From positions 15,933,936 through 15,997,935 of the forward strand of contig OU744448.1 of assembly GCA_916610825.1 (NCBI GenBank): 64,000 bases of DNA. The letters are read 5' to 3'. The position numbers and the translations under genes are program-made. This document shows, piece by piece, positions 11,750 to 25,196 of this stretch; the stretch's first letter is position 1; every line of letters starts with the position of its first letter. A model generated the notes under the pieces. It saw only the letters and a program-made list of their open reading frames with translations. It was not told the DNA's origin and did not search any database. This stretch comes from Haliclystus octoradiatus. Its lineage: Eukaryota > Cnidaria > Staurozoa > Stauromedusae > Haliclystidae.

Positions 11750-13004
11750 ACAAAAACAGCTCAAAATGACCAAAAACAATGCTTAATTCCCAAGGGAATT
11801 CGAATTTGAGAAAAACAGCTCAAAATGACCAAATACAATGCTTAATTCACAAGGGAATTCGAATTTGATAAAAACAGCTCAAAATGACAAAAAACATTGC
11901 TTAATTCCGAAGGGAAATCGAATTTGACAAAAACAACTCAAAATGACCAAATACAATGCTTAATTCCCAAGGAAATTCGGAATTAACAAAAACAGCTCAA
12001 AATGACCAAAAACAATGCTTAATTCCCAAGGGAATTCGAATTTGACAAAAACAGCTCAAAATGACCAAAAACAATGCTTAATACCAAAGGGAATTCAGAA
12101 TTAACAAAAACAGCTCAAAAGGATCAAAAACAATGCTGAATTCCCAAGGGAATTCGAATTTGACAAAAACAGCTCATAATGACCAAAAACAATGCTGAAT
12201 TCACAAGGGAATTCGAATTTAACAAAAACAGCTCAAAATGACCAAAAACAATGCTTAATTCCCAAGAGAATTCGAATTTGAAAAAAACAGCTCAAAATGA
12301 CCAAATACAATGCTTAATTCACAAGGGAATTCGAATTTGATAAAAACAGCTCAAAATGACAAAAAACATTGCTTAATTCCCAAGGGAAATCGAATTTGAC
12401 AAAAACAACTCAAAATGACCAAATACAATGCTTAATTCCCAAGGAAATTTGGAATTAACAAAAACAGCTCAAAGTGACCAAAAACAATGCTTAATTCCCA
12501 AGGGAATTCGAATTTGATAAAAACAGCTCAAAATAACCAAAAACAATGCTTAAATCCCAAGGGAATTCGAATTTGACAAAAACAGCTCAAAATGACCAAA
12601 ACAATGCTTAATTCCAAAGGGAATTCGGAATTAACAAAAACAGCTCAAAAAGACCAAAAAAATGCTTAATTCCCAATGGAATTCGAATTTGATAAAAACA
12701 GCTCAAAATGACCAAAAACAATGCTTAATTCTCAAGGGGAATTCGAATTTGACAAAAACAATTCAAAATGACCAAATACATTGCTTAATTCCAAAGGGAA
12801 ATCGGAATTAACAAAAACAGCTCAAAATGACCAAAAACAATGCTTAAGTCCTAAGGGAATTCGAATTTGACAACAACAGCTCAAAATGACCAAAAACAAT
12901 GCTTAAATCCCAAGGGAATTCGAATTAGATAAAAACAGCTCAAAATGACCAAAAACAATGCTTAAATCCGAAGGGAATTCGAATTTGATAAAAACAACTC
13001 GAAA

Positions 13005-13025
13005 TGACCAAAAAAAAAAAGCTTA
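13005..13025 (+). repeat. A11 run with HindIII site
   Basis: GACC is followed by eleven A and then GCTT. The usual CAATG of the monomer is gone and AAGCTT appears. The same form occurs at about 37,421, 38,662, 40,259 and 53,817, with a nine-A form at 49,751. An A8-TGCTT form (for example at 18,612) looks like an intermediate. Confidence 0.8.
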
Positions 13026-15060
13026 ATTCCAAAGGGAATTTGGAATTAACAAAAACAGTTCAAAAAGACCAAAAACAATGCTTAATTGCCAAGGAAATTC
13101 GAATTTGATAAAAACAGCTCAAAATGACCAAAAACAATGTTTAATTCCCAAGGGAATTCGAATTTGACAAAAACAACTTAAAATGACCAAATACAATGCT
13201 TAATTCCACAGAGAATTCGAATTTGACAAAAACAGCTCAAAATGACCAAAAACAATGCTTAATTCCAAAGGGAATTCGGAATTAACAAAAACAGCTCAAA
13301 ATGACCAAAAACAATGCTGAATTCCTAAGGGAATTCGAATTTAACAAATACAGCTCATAATGACCAAAAACAATGCTTAATTCCAAAGGGAATTCGCAAT
13401 TAACAGAAACAGCTCAAAATGACCAAAAACAATGCTTAATTCTCAAGGGAATTCGAATTTGACAAAAACAATTCAAAATGACCAAATACATTGCTTAATT
13501 CCCAAGGGAATTCGAATTTGATAAAAACAGCTCAAAATGACCAAAAACAATGCTTAAATCCCAAGAGACTTCGAATTTGACAAAAACAGCTCAAAATGAC
13601 AAAACAATGCTAAATTCCAAAGGGAATTCGGAATTAACAAAAACAGCTCAAAAAGACCAAAAACAATGCTTAATTCCCAAGGAAATTCGAATTTGATAAA
13701 AACAGCTCAAAATGACCTAAAACAATGCTGAATTCCCAAGGGAATTCGAATTTGACAAAAACAGCTCATAATGACCAAAAACAATGCTCAATTCCCAAGG
13801 GAATTCGAATTTAACAATAACAGCTCAAAATGACCAAAAACAATGCTTAATTCCCAAGGAAATTCGAATTTGATAAAAACAGCTCAAAATGACCTAAAAC
13901 AATGCTGAATTCCCAAGGGAATTCGAATTTGACAAAAACAGCTCAAAATGACCAAATACAATGCTTAATTCCAAAGGGAATTCGGAATTAAGAAAAACAG
14001 CTCAAAATGACCAAAAACAATGCTTAAGTCCTAAGGGAATTCGAATTTGACAAAAACAGCTCAAAATGACCAAAAACAATGCTTAATTCCAAAGGGAATT
14101 CGGAATTAACAAAAACAGCTCAAAATGACCAAAAACAATGCTTAATTCACAAGGGAATTCGAATTTTGATAAAAACAGCTCAAAATGACCAAATACAATG
14201 CTTAATTCACAAGGGAATTCGAATTTGATAAAAACAGCTCAAAATGACAAAAAACATTGCTTAATTCCCAAGGGAAATCGAATTTGACAAAAACAACTCA
14301 AAATGACCAAATACAATGCTTAATTCCCAAGGAAATTCGGAATTAACAAAAACAGCTCAAAATGACCAAAAACAATGCTTAATTCCCAAGGGAATTCGAA
14401 TTTGATAAAAACAGCTCAAAATAACCAAAAACAATGCTTAAATCCCAAGGGAATTCGAATTTGACAAAAACAGCTCAAAATGACCAAAACAATGCTTAAT
14501 TCCAAAGGGAATTCGGAATTAACAAAAACAGCTCAAAAAGACCAAAAACAATGCTTAATTCCCAAGGAAATTCGAATTTGATAAGAACAGCTCAAAATGA
14601 CCAAAAACAATGCTCAATTCCCAAGGGAATTCGAATTTGACAAAAACAGCTCATAATGACCAAAAACAATGCTCAATTCCCAAGGGAATTCGAATTTAAC
14701 AAAAACAGCTCAAAATGACCAAAAACAATGCTTAATTCCCAAGGGAATTTGAATTTGATAAAAACAGCTTAAAATGACCAAAAACATTGCTTAATTCCCA
14801 AAAGAATTCGAATTTGACAAAAACAGCTCAAAATGACCAAAAACAATGCTTAATTCCAAAGGGAATTCGGAATTAACAAAAACAGCTCAAAATGACCAAA
14901 AACAATGCTGAATTCCCAAGGGAATTCGAATTTGACAAAAACAGCTCATAATGACCAAAAACAATGCTCAATTCCCAAGGGAATTCTAATTTAACAAAAA
15001 CAGTTCAAAATGACCAAAAACAATGCTTAATTCCCAAGGGAATTCGAATTTGACAAAAAC

Positions 15061-16250
15061 AGCTCAAAATGACCAAATACAATGCTTAATTCACAAGGGA
15101 ATTCGAATGTGATAAAAACAGCTCAAAATGACAAAAAACATTGCTTAATTCCCAAGGGAAATCGAAATTGACAAAAACAACTCAAAATGACCAAATACAA
15201 TGCTTAATTCCAAAGGGAATTCGGAATTAACAAAAACAGCTCAAAATGACCAAAAACAATGCTGAATTCCTAAGGGAATTCGAATTTGATAAAAACAGCT
15301 CAAAATACCCAAAAACAATGCTTAATTCCCAAGGGAATTCGAATTTGACAAACACAGCTCAAAATGACCAAAAACAATGCTTAATTCCAAAGGGAATTCG
15401 GAATTAACAAAAACAGCTCAAAATGACCAAAAACAATGCTTTATTCACAAGGGAATTCGAATTTGATAAAAACAGCTCAAAATAACCAAAAACAATGCTT
15501 AAATCCCAAGGGAATTCGAATTTGACAAAAACAGCTCAAAATGACCAAAACAATGCTTAATTCCAAAGGGAATTCGGAATTAACAAAAACAGCTCAAAAA
15601 GACCAAAAACAATGCTTAATTCCTAAGGAAATTCGAATTTGATAAAAACAGCTCAAAATGACCAAATACAATGCTTAATTCACAAGGGAATTCGAATGTG
15701 ATAAAAACAGCTCAAAATGACAAAAAACATTGCTTAATTCCCAAGGGAAATCGAAATTGACAAAAACAACTCAAAATGACCAAATACAATGCTTAATTCC
15801 AAAGGGAATTCGGAATTAACAAAAACAGCTCAAAATGACCAAAAACAATGCTGAATTCCTAAGGGAATTCGAATTTGATAAAAACAGCTCAAAATACCCA
15901 AAAACAATGCTTAATTCCCAAGGGAATTCGAATTTGACAAACACAGCTCAAAATGACCAAAAACAATGCTTAATTCCAAAGGGAATTCGGAATTAACAAA
16001 AACAGCTCAAAATGACCAAAAACAATGCTTTATTCACAAGGGAATTCGAATTTGATAAAAACAGCTCAAAATAACCAAAAACAATGCTTAAATCCCAAGG
16101 GAATTCGAATTTGACAAAAACAGCTCAAAATGACCAAAACAATGCTTAATTCCAAAGGGAATTCGGAATTAACAAAAACAGCTCAAAAAGACCAAAAACA
16201 ATGCTTAATTCCTAAGGAAATTCGAATTTGATAAAAACAGCTCAAAATGA
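15061..16250 (+). repeat. 10-monomer tandem duplication
   Basis: Two adjoining copies of about 589 bp each. The variant GAATGTG falls at 15,105 and 15,694. The following monomers match in order: CGAAATTGAC, CTGAATTCCTAAGG, AAAATACCC, GACAAACACAG, CTTTATTCAC and CCTAAGGAAATTCG. I saw almost no differences between the copies, so this is one of the younger events here. Confidence 0.88.
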
Positions 16251-16620
16251 CCAAAAACAATGCTGAATTCCCAAGGGAATTCGAATTTGACAAAAACAGC
16301 TCATAATGACCAAAAACAATGCTCAATTCCCAAGGGAATTCGAATTTAACAAAAACAGCTCAAAATGACCAAAAACAATGCTTAATTCCCAAGGGAATTC
16401 GGAATTAACAAAAACAGCTCAAAAAGACCAAAAACAATGCTTAATTCCTAAGGAAATTCGAATTTGATAAAAACAGCTCAAAATGACCAAAAACAATGCT
16501 GAATTCCCAAGGGAATTCGAATTTGACAAAAACAGCTCATAATGACCAAAAACAATGCTCAATTCCCAAGGGAATTCGAATTTAACAAAAACAGCTCAAA
16601 ATGACCAAAAACAATGCTTA
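16150..16620 (+). repeat. 4-monomer tandem duplication
   Basis: The monomer CCTAAGGAAATTCG occurs at 16,211 and 16,447, 236 bp apart, exactly four monomers. The three following monomers match: CTGAATTCCC, CTCATAATG with CTCAATTCCC, and TTTAAC. At about 16,385-16,400 the join carries CCCAAGGG next to CGGAATTAAC, a combination unusual for neighbouring monomers, which pair CCAAAGGG with CGGAATTAAC. It is therefore a hybrid. Confidence 0.82.
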
Positions 16621-17189
16621 ATTCCCAAGGGAATTTGAATTTGATAAAAACAGCTTAAAATGACCAAAAACATTGCTTAATTCCCAAAAGAATTCGAATT
16701 TGACAAAAACAGCTCAAAATGACCAAAAACAATGCTTAATTCCAAAGGGAATTCGGAATTAACAAAAACAGCTCAAAATGACCAAAAACAATGCTGAATT
16801 CCCAAGGGAATTCGAATTTGACAAAAACAGCTCATAATGACCAAAAACAATGCTCAATTCCCAAGGGAATTCTAATTTAACAAAAACAGTTCAAAATGAC
16901 CAAAAACAATGCTTAATTCCCAAGGGAATTCGAATTTGACAAAAACAGCTCAAAATGACCAAATACAATGCTTAATTCACAAGGGAATTCGAATGTGATA
17001 AAAACAGCTCAAAATGACAAAAAACATTGCTTAATTCCCAAGGGAAATCGAAATTGACAAAAACAACTCAAAATGACCAAATACAATGCTTAATTCCCAA
17101 GGGAATTCGGAATTAACAAAACTGCTCAAAATGACCAAAAACAATGCTTAATTCCCAAGGAAATTCGAATTTGATAAAAACAGCTCAAA

Positions 17190-17782
17190 ATACCCAAAAA
17201 CAATGCTTAATTCCCAAGGGAATTCGAATTTGACAAACACAGCTCAAAATGACCAAAAACAATGCTTAATTCCAAAGGGAATTCGGAATTAACAAAAACA
17301 GCTCAAAATGACCAAAAACAATGCTTAATTCACAAGGGAATTCGAATTTTGATAAAAACAGCTCAAAATGACAAAAAACATTGCTTAATTCCCAAGGGAA
17401 ATCGAATTTGACAAAAACAACTCAAAATGACCAAATACAATGCTTAATTCCCAAAGAAATTCGGAATTAACAAAAACAGCTCAAAATACCCAAAAACAAT
17501 GCTTAATTCCCAAGGGAATTCGAATTTGACAAACACAGCTCAAAATGACCAAAAACAATGCTTAATTCCAAAGGGAATTCGGAATTAACAAAAACAGCTC
17601 AAAATGACCAAAAACAATGCTTAATTCACAAGGGAATTCGAATTTTGATAAAAACAGCTCAAAATGACAAAAAACATTGCTTAATTCCCATGGGAAATCG
17701 AATTTGACAAAAAAAACTCAAAATGACCAAATACAATGCTTAATTCCCAAAGAAATTCGGAATTAACAAAAACAGCTCAAAA
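17190..17782 (+). repeat. 5-monomer tandem duplication
   Basis: AAAATACCCAAAAAC recurs at 17,191 and 17,487, offset 296 bp (five monomers plus one base). In both copies it is followed by GACAAACACAG, CGGAATTAAC, GAATTTTGATAAAA, a CATTGC monomer and CCCAAAGAAATTCGG. The right copy has private changes, CCCATGGG at about 17,688 and GACAAAAAAAACTC at about 17,705. Confidence 0.78.
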
Positions 17783-20700
17783 TGACCAAAAACAATGCTT
17801 AATTCCCAAGGGAATTCGAATTTGATAAAAACAGCTCAAAATAACCAAAAACAATGCTTAAATCCCAAGGGAATTCGAATTTGACAAAAACAGCTCAAAA
17901 TGACCACAACAATGCTTAATTCCAAAGGGAATTCGGAATTAACAAAAACAGCTCAAAAAGACCAAAAACAATGCTTAATTCCCAAGGAAATTCGAATTTG
18001 ATAAAAACAGCTCAAAATGACCAAAAACAATGCTGAATTCCCAAGGGAATTCGAATTTGACAAAAACAGCTCATAATGACCAAAAACAATGCTCAATTCC
18101 CAAGGGAATTCGAATTTAACAAAAACAGCTCAAAATGACCAAAAACAATGCTTAATTCCCAAGGGAATTTGAATTTGATAAAAACAGCTTAAAATGACCA
18201 AAAACATTGCTTAATTCCCAAAAGAATTCGAATTTGACAAAAACAGCTCAAAATGACCAAAAACAATGCTTAATTCCAAAGGGAATTCGGAATTAACAAA
18301 AACAGCTCAAAATGACCAAAAACAATGCTGAATTCCCAAGGGAATTCGAATTTGACAAAAACAGCTCATAATGACCAAAAACAATGCTCAATTCCCAAGG
18401 GAATTCTAATTTAACAAAAACAGTTCAAAATGACCAAAAACAATGTTTAATTCCCAAGGGAATTCGAATTTGACAAAAACAACTTAAAATGTCCAAATAC
18501 AATGCTTAAATCCAAAGGTAATTCGAATTTGATAAAAACAGCTCAAAATGACCAAAAACAATGCTTAAATCCAAAGGGAATTCGAATTTGATAAAAACAG
18601 CTCGAAATGACCAAAAAAAATGCTTAATTCCAAAGGGAATTTGGAAGTAACAAAAACAAATCAAAAAGACCAAAAACAATGCTTAATTGCCAAGGAAATT
18701 CGAATTTGATAAAAACAGCTCAAAATGATAAAAAACAATGTTTAATTCCCAAGGGAATTCGAATTTGACAAAAACAGCTCAAATTGACCGAAAACAATGC
18801 TTAATTCCCAAGGGAATTCGAATTTGACAAAAACAACTTAAAATGACCAAATACAATGCTTAATTCACAAGAGAATTCGAATTTGACAAAAACAGCTCAA
18901 AATGACCAAAAACAATGCTTAATTCCAAAAGGAATTCAGAATTAACAAAAACAGCTCAAAATGACCAAAAACAATGCTAAATTCCCAAGGGAATTCGAAT
19001 TTGACAAAAACAGCTCAAAATGACCAAAAACAATGCTGAATTCCCAAGGGAATTCGAATTTAACAAAAACAGCTCAAAATGACCAAAAACAATGTTTAAT
19101 TCCCAAGGGAATTTGAATTTGATAAAAACAGCTTAAAATGACCAAAAACATTGCTTAATTCCCAAAAGAATTCGAATTTGACAAAAACAGCTCAAAATGA
19201 CCAAAAACAATGCTTAATTCCAAAGGGAATTCGGAATTAACAAAAACAGCTCAAAATGACCAAAAACAATGCTGAATTCCCAAGGGAATTCGAATTTGAC
19301 AAAAACAGCTCATAATGACCAAAAACAATGCTCAATTCCCAAGGGAATTCTAATTTAACAAAAACAGTTCAAAATGACCAAAAACAATGCTTAATTCCCA
19401 AGGGAATTCGAATTTGACAAAAACAGCTCAAAATGACCAAATACAATGCTTAATTCACAAGGGAATTCGAATGTGATAAAAACAGCTCAAAATGACAAAA
19501 AACATTGCTTAATTCCCAAGGGAAATCGAAATTGACAAAAACAACTCAAAATGACCAAATACAATGCTTAATTCCCAAGGGAATTCGGAATTAACAAAAC
19601 TGCTCAAAATGACCAAAAACAATGCTTAATTCCCAAGGGAATTCGAATTTGATAAAAACAGCTCAAAATACCCAAAAACAATGCTTAATTCCCAAGGGAA
19701 TTCGAATTTGACAAACACAGTCAAAATGACCAAAAACAATGCTTAATTCCAAAGGGAATTCGGAATTAACAAAAACAGCTCAAAATGACCAAAAACAATG
19801 CTTAATTCACAAGGGAATTCGAATTTTGATAAAAACAGCTCAAAATGACCAAATACAATGCTTAATTCACAAGGGAATTCGAATTTGATAAAAACAGCTC
19901 AAAATGACAAAAAACATTGCTTAATTCCCAAGGGAAATCGAATTTGACAAAAACAACTCAAAATGACCAAATACAATGCTTAATTCCCAAGGAAATTCGG
20001 AATTAACAAAAACAGCTCAAAATGACCAAAAACAATGCTTAATTCCCAAGGGAATTCGAATTTGATAAAAACAGCTCAAAATAACCAAAAACAATGCTTA
20101 ATTCCCAAGGGAATTCGAATTTGACAAAAACAGCTCAAAATGACCAAAACAATGCTTAATTCCAAAGGGAATTCGGAATTAACAAAAACAGCTCAAAAAG
20201 ACCAAAAACAATGCTTAATTCCCAAGGAAATTCGAATTTGATAAAAACAGCTCAAAATGACCAAAAACAATGCTGAATTCCCAAGGGAATTCGAATTTGA
20301 CAAAAACAGCTCATAATGACCAAAAACAATGCTCAATTCCCAAGGGAATTCGAATTTAACAAAAACAGCTCAAAATGACCAAAAACAATGCTTAATTCCC
20401 AAGGGAATTTGAATTTGATAAAAACAGCTTAAAATGACCAAAAACATTGCTTAATTCCCAAAAGAATTCGAATTTGACAAAAACAGCTCAAAATGACCAA
20501 AAACAATGCTTAATTCCAAAGGGAATTCGGAATTAACAAAAACAGCTCAAAATGACAAAAAACAATGCTGAATTCCCAAGGGAATTCGAATTTGACAAAA
20601 ACAGCTCATAATGACCAAAAACAATGCTCAATTCCCAAGGGAATTCTAATTTAACAAAAACAGTTCAAAATGACCAAAAACAATGTTTAATTCCCAAGGG

Positions 20701-22270
20701 AATTCGAATTTGACAAAAACAACTTAAAATGTCCAAATACAATGCTTAAATCCAAAGGTAATTCGAATTTGATAAAAACAGCTCAAAATGACCAAAAACA
20801 ATGCTTAAATCCAAAGGGAATTCGAATTTGATAAAAACAGCTCGAAATGACCAAAAAAAAATGCTTAATTCCAAAGGGAATTTGGAAGTAACAAAAACAA
20901 ATCAAAAAGACCAAAAACAATGCTTAATTGCCAAGGAAATTCGAATTTGATAAAAACAGCTCAAAATGATAAAAAACAATGTTTAATTCCCAAGGGAATT
21001 CGAATTTGACAAAAACAGCTCAAATTGACCGAAAACAATGCTTAATTCCCAAGGGAATTCGAATTTGACAAAAACAACTTAAAATGACCAAATACAATGC
21101 TTAATTCACAAGAGAATTCGAATTTGACAAAAACAGCTCAAAATGACCAAAAACAATGCTTAATTCCGAATGGAATTCAGAATTAACAAAAACAGCTCAA
21201 AATGACCAAAAACAATGCTAAATTCCCAAGGGAATTTCGAATTTGACAAAAACAGCTCAAAATGACCAAAAACAATGCTGAATTCCCAAGGGAATTCGAA
21301 TTTAACAAAAACAGCTCAAAATGACCAAAAACAATGCTTAATTCCCAAGGGAATTTGAATTTGATAAAAACAGCTTAAAATGACCAAAAACATTGCTTAA
21401 TTCCCAAAAGAATTCGAATTTGACAAAAACAGCTCAAAATGACCAAAAACAATGCTTAATTCCAAAGGGAATTCGGAATTAACAAAAACAGCTCAAAATG
21501 ACCAAAAACAATGCTGAATTCCCAAGGGAATTCGAATTTGACAAAAACAGCTCATAATGACCAAAAACAATGCTCAATTCCCAAGGGAATTCTAATTTAA
21601 CAAAAACAGTTCAAAATGACCAAAAACAATGCTTAATTCCCAAGGGAATTCGAATTTGACAAAAACAGCTCAAAATGACCAAATACAATGCTTAATTCAC
21701 AAGGGAATTCGAATGTGATAAAAACAGCTCAAAATGACAAAAAACATTGCTTAATTCCCAAGGGAAATCGAAATTGACAAAAACAACTCAAAATGACCAA
21801 ATACAATGCTTAATTCCCAAGGGAATTCGGAATTAACAAAACTGCTCAAAATGACCAAAAACAATGCTTAATTCCCAAGGGAATTCGAATTTGATAAAAT
21901 CAGCTCAAAATACCCAAAAACAATGCTTAATTCCCAAGGGAATTCGAATTTGACAAACACAGCTCAAAATGACCAAAAACAATGCTTAATTCCAAAGGGA
22001 ATTTTGAATTAACAAAAACAGCTCAAAATGACCAAAAACAATGCTTAATTCACAAGGGAATTCGAATTTTGATAAAAACAGCTCAAAATGACCAAATACA
22101 ATGCTTAATTCACAAGGGAATTTGAATTTGATAAAAACAGCTCAAAATGACAAAAAACATTGCTTAATTCCCAAGGGAAATCGAATTTGACAAAAACAAC
22201 TCAAAATGACCAAATACAATGCTTAATTCCCAAGGAAATTCGGAATTTACAAAAACAGCTCAAAATGACC
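17650..22270 (+). repeat. 38-monomer tandem duplication with partial third copy
   Basis: Copies at about 17,650-20,000 and 20,001-22,260, offset 2,240-2,242 bp (38 monomers). Matching pairs are GAATGTG (19,469 and 21,711) and TTGGAAGTAAC (18,641 and 20,882). A third copy begins at about 22,260 and breaks off near 22,550, where CTGAATTCAC replaces CTCAATTCCC. The right copy has CCGAATGGAATTCAG at about 21,170 where the left has CCAAAAGGAATTCAG. Confidence 0.85.
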
Positions 22271-22369
22271 AAAAACAATGCTTAATTCCCAAGGGAATTT
22301 GAATTTGATAAAAACAGCTCAAAATAACCAAAAACAATGCTTAAATCCCAAGGGAATTCGAATTTGACA

Positions 22370-25196
22370 AAAACAGCTCAAAATGACCAAAACAATGCTT
22401 AATTCCAAAGGGAATTCGGAATTAACAAAAACAGCTCAAAAAGACCAAAAACAATGCTTAATTCCCAAGGAAATTCGAATTTGATAAAAACAGCTCAAAA
22501 TGACCAAAAACAATGCTGAATTCCCAAGGGAATTCGAATTTGACAAAAACAGCTCATAATGACCAAAAACAATGCTGAATTCACAAGGGAATTCGAATTT
22601 AACAAAAACAGCTCAAAATGACCAAAAACAATGCTTAATTCCCAAGGGAATTCGAATTTGAGAAAAACAGCTCAAAATGACCAAATACAATGCTTAATTC
22701 ACAAGGGAATTCGAATTTGATAAAAACAGCTCAAAATGACAAAAAACATTGCTTAATTCCGAAGGGAAATCGAATTTGACAAAAACAACTCAAAATGACC
22801 AAATACAATGCTTAATTCCCAAGGAAATTCGGAATTAACAAAAACAGCTCAAAATGACCAAAAACAATGCTTAATTCCCAAGGGAATTCGAATTTGAGAA
22901 AAACAGCTCAAAATGACCAAATACAATGCTTAATTCACAAGGGAATTCGAATTTGATAAAAACAGCTCAAAATGACAAAAAACATTGCTTAATTCCCAAG
23001 GGAAATCGAATTTGACAAAAACAACTCAAAATGACCAAATACAATGCTTAATTCCCAAGGAAATTCGGAATTAACAAAAACAGCTCAAAATGACCAAAAA
23101 CAATGCTTAATTCCCAAGGGAATTCGAATTTGATAAAAACAGCTCAAAATAACCAAAAACAATGCTTAAATCCCAAGGGAATTCGAATTTGACAAAAACA
23201 GCTCAAAATGACCAAAACAATGCTTAATTCCAAAGGGAATTCGGAATTAACAAAAACAGCTCAAAAAGGCCAAAAACAATGCTTAATTCCCAATGGAATT
23301 CGAATTTGATAAAAACAGCTCAAAATGACCAAAAACAATGCTTAATTCACAAGGGAATTCGAATTTGATAAAAACAGCTCAAAATGACAAAAAACATTGC
23401 TTAATTCCCAAGGGAAATCGAATTTGACAAAAACAACTCAAAATGACCAAATACAATGCTTAATTCCCAAGGAAATTCGGAATTAACAAAAACAGCTCAA
23501 AATGACCAAAAACAATGCTTAATTCCCAAGGGAATTCGAATTTGATAAAAACAGCTCAAAATAACCAAAAACAATGCTTAAATCCCAAGGGAATTCGAAT
23601 TTGACAAAAACAGCTCAAAATGACCAAAACAATGCTTAATTCCAAAGGGAATTCGGAATTAACAAAAACAGCTCAAAAAGACCAAAAACAATGCTTAATT
23701 CCCAAGGAAATTCGAATTTGATAAAAACAGCTCAAAATGACCAAAAACAATGCTGAATTCCCAAGGGAATTCGAATTTGACAAAAACAGCTCAAAATGAC
23801 CAAAACAATGCTTAATTCCAAAGGGAATTCGGAATTAACAAAAACAGCTCAAAAAGACCAAAAACAATGCTTAATTCCCAAGGAAATTCGAATTTGATAA
23901 AAACAGCTCAAAATAACCAAAAACAATGCTGAATTCCCAAGGGAATTCGAATTTGACAAAAACAGCTCATAATGACCAAAAACAATGCTGAATTCTCAAG
24001 GGAATTCGAATTTAACAAAAACAGCTCAAAATGACCAAAAACAATGCTTAATTCCCAAGGGAATTCGAATTTGAGAAAAACAGCTCAAAATGACCAAATA
24101 CAATGCTTAATTCACAAGGGAATTCGAATTTGATAAAAACAGCTCAAAATGACAAAAAACATTGCTTAATTCCGAAGGGAAATCGAATTTGACAAAAACA
24201 ACTCAAAATGACCAAATACAATGCTTAATTCCCAAGGAAATTCGGAATTAACAAAAACAGCTCAAAATGACCAAAAACAATGCTTAATTCCCAAGGGAAT
24301 TCGAATTTGAAAAAAACAGCTCAAAATGACCAAATACAATGCTTAATTCACAAGGGAATTCGAATTTGATAAAAACAGCTCAAAATGACAAAAAACATTG
24401 CTTAATCCCCAAGGGAAATCGAATTTGACAAAAACAACTCAAAATGACCAAATACAATGCTTAATTCCCAAGGAAATTCGGAATTAACAAAAACAGCTCA
24501 AAATGACCAAAAACAATGCTTAATTCCCAAGGGAATTCGAATTTGATAAAAACAGCTCAAAATAACCAAAAACAATGCTTAAATCCCAAGGGAATTCGAA
24601 TTTGACAAAAACAGCTCAAAATGACCAAAACAATGCTTAATTCCAAAGGGAATTCGGAATTAACAAAAACAGCTCAAAAAGGCCAAAAACAATGCTTAAT
24701 TCCCAATGGAATTCGAATTTGATAAAAACAGCTCAAAATGACCAAAAACAATGCTTAATTCACAAGGGAATTCGAATTTGATAAAAACAGCTCAAAATGA
24801 CAAAAAACATTGCTTAATTCCCAAGGGAAATCGAATTTGACAAAAACAACTCAAAATGACCAAATACAATGCTTAATTCCCAAGGAAATTCGGAATTAAC
24901 AAAAACAGCTCAAAATGACCAAAAACAATGCTTAATTCCCAAGGGAATTCGAATTTGATAAAAACAGCTCAAAATAACCAAAAACAATGCTTAAATCCCA
25001 AGGGAATTCGAATTTGACAAAAACAGCTCAAAATGACCAAAACAATGCTTAATTCCAAAGGGAATTCGGAATTAACAAAAACAGCTCAAAAAGACCAAAA
25101 ACAATGCTTAATTCCCAAGGAAATTCGAATTTGATAAAAACAGCTCAAAATGACCAAAAACAACGCTGAATTCCCAAGGGAATTCAAATTTGACAA
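22370..25196 (+). repeat. 24-monomer tandem duplication
   Basis: Copies at about 22,370-23,783 and 23,784-25,196, offset 1,413 bp. The rare GGCC in AAAAAGGCCAAAAAC (23,268 and 24,681) and the short monomer GACCAAAACAATGC at each unit start mark the register. Each unit also contains a 4-monomer internal repeat seen through TTTGAGAAAAAC at 22,654 and 22,890, 236 bp apart. The second unit has TTTGAAAAAAAC at the matching place. Confidence 0.83.

Larger units (their letters stand above)
10782..15060 (+). repeat. Mixed satellite region with 8-monomer duplication
   Basis: About 72 monomers without one dominant higher-order period. A clear 8-monomer duplication lies at about 11,590-12,047 and 12,048-12,510. 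Both copies run CAGAATTAAC, AAAAGGA(C/T)CAAA, CTCATAATG, GAGAATTCG or GGGAATTCG with TTTGA(G/A)AAAA, then CATTGC. The left copy has lost 14 bp at about 11,734. From 12,600 to 14,600 the order resembles 49,400-51,100 and 53,400-54,700, including the poly-A/AAGCTT monomer at about 13,010 and GCAATTAACAG at 13,396. Confidence 0.72.
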
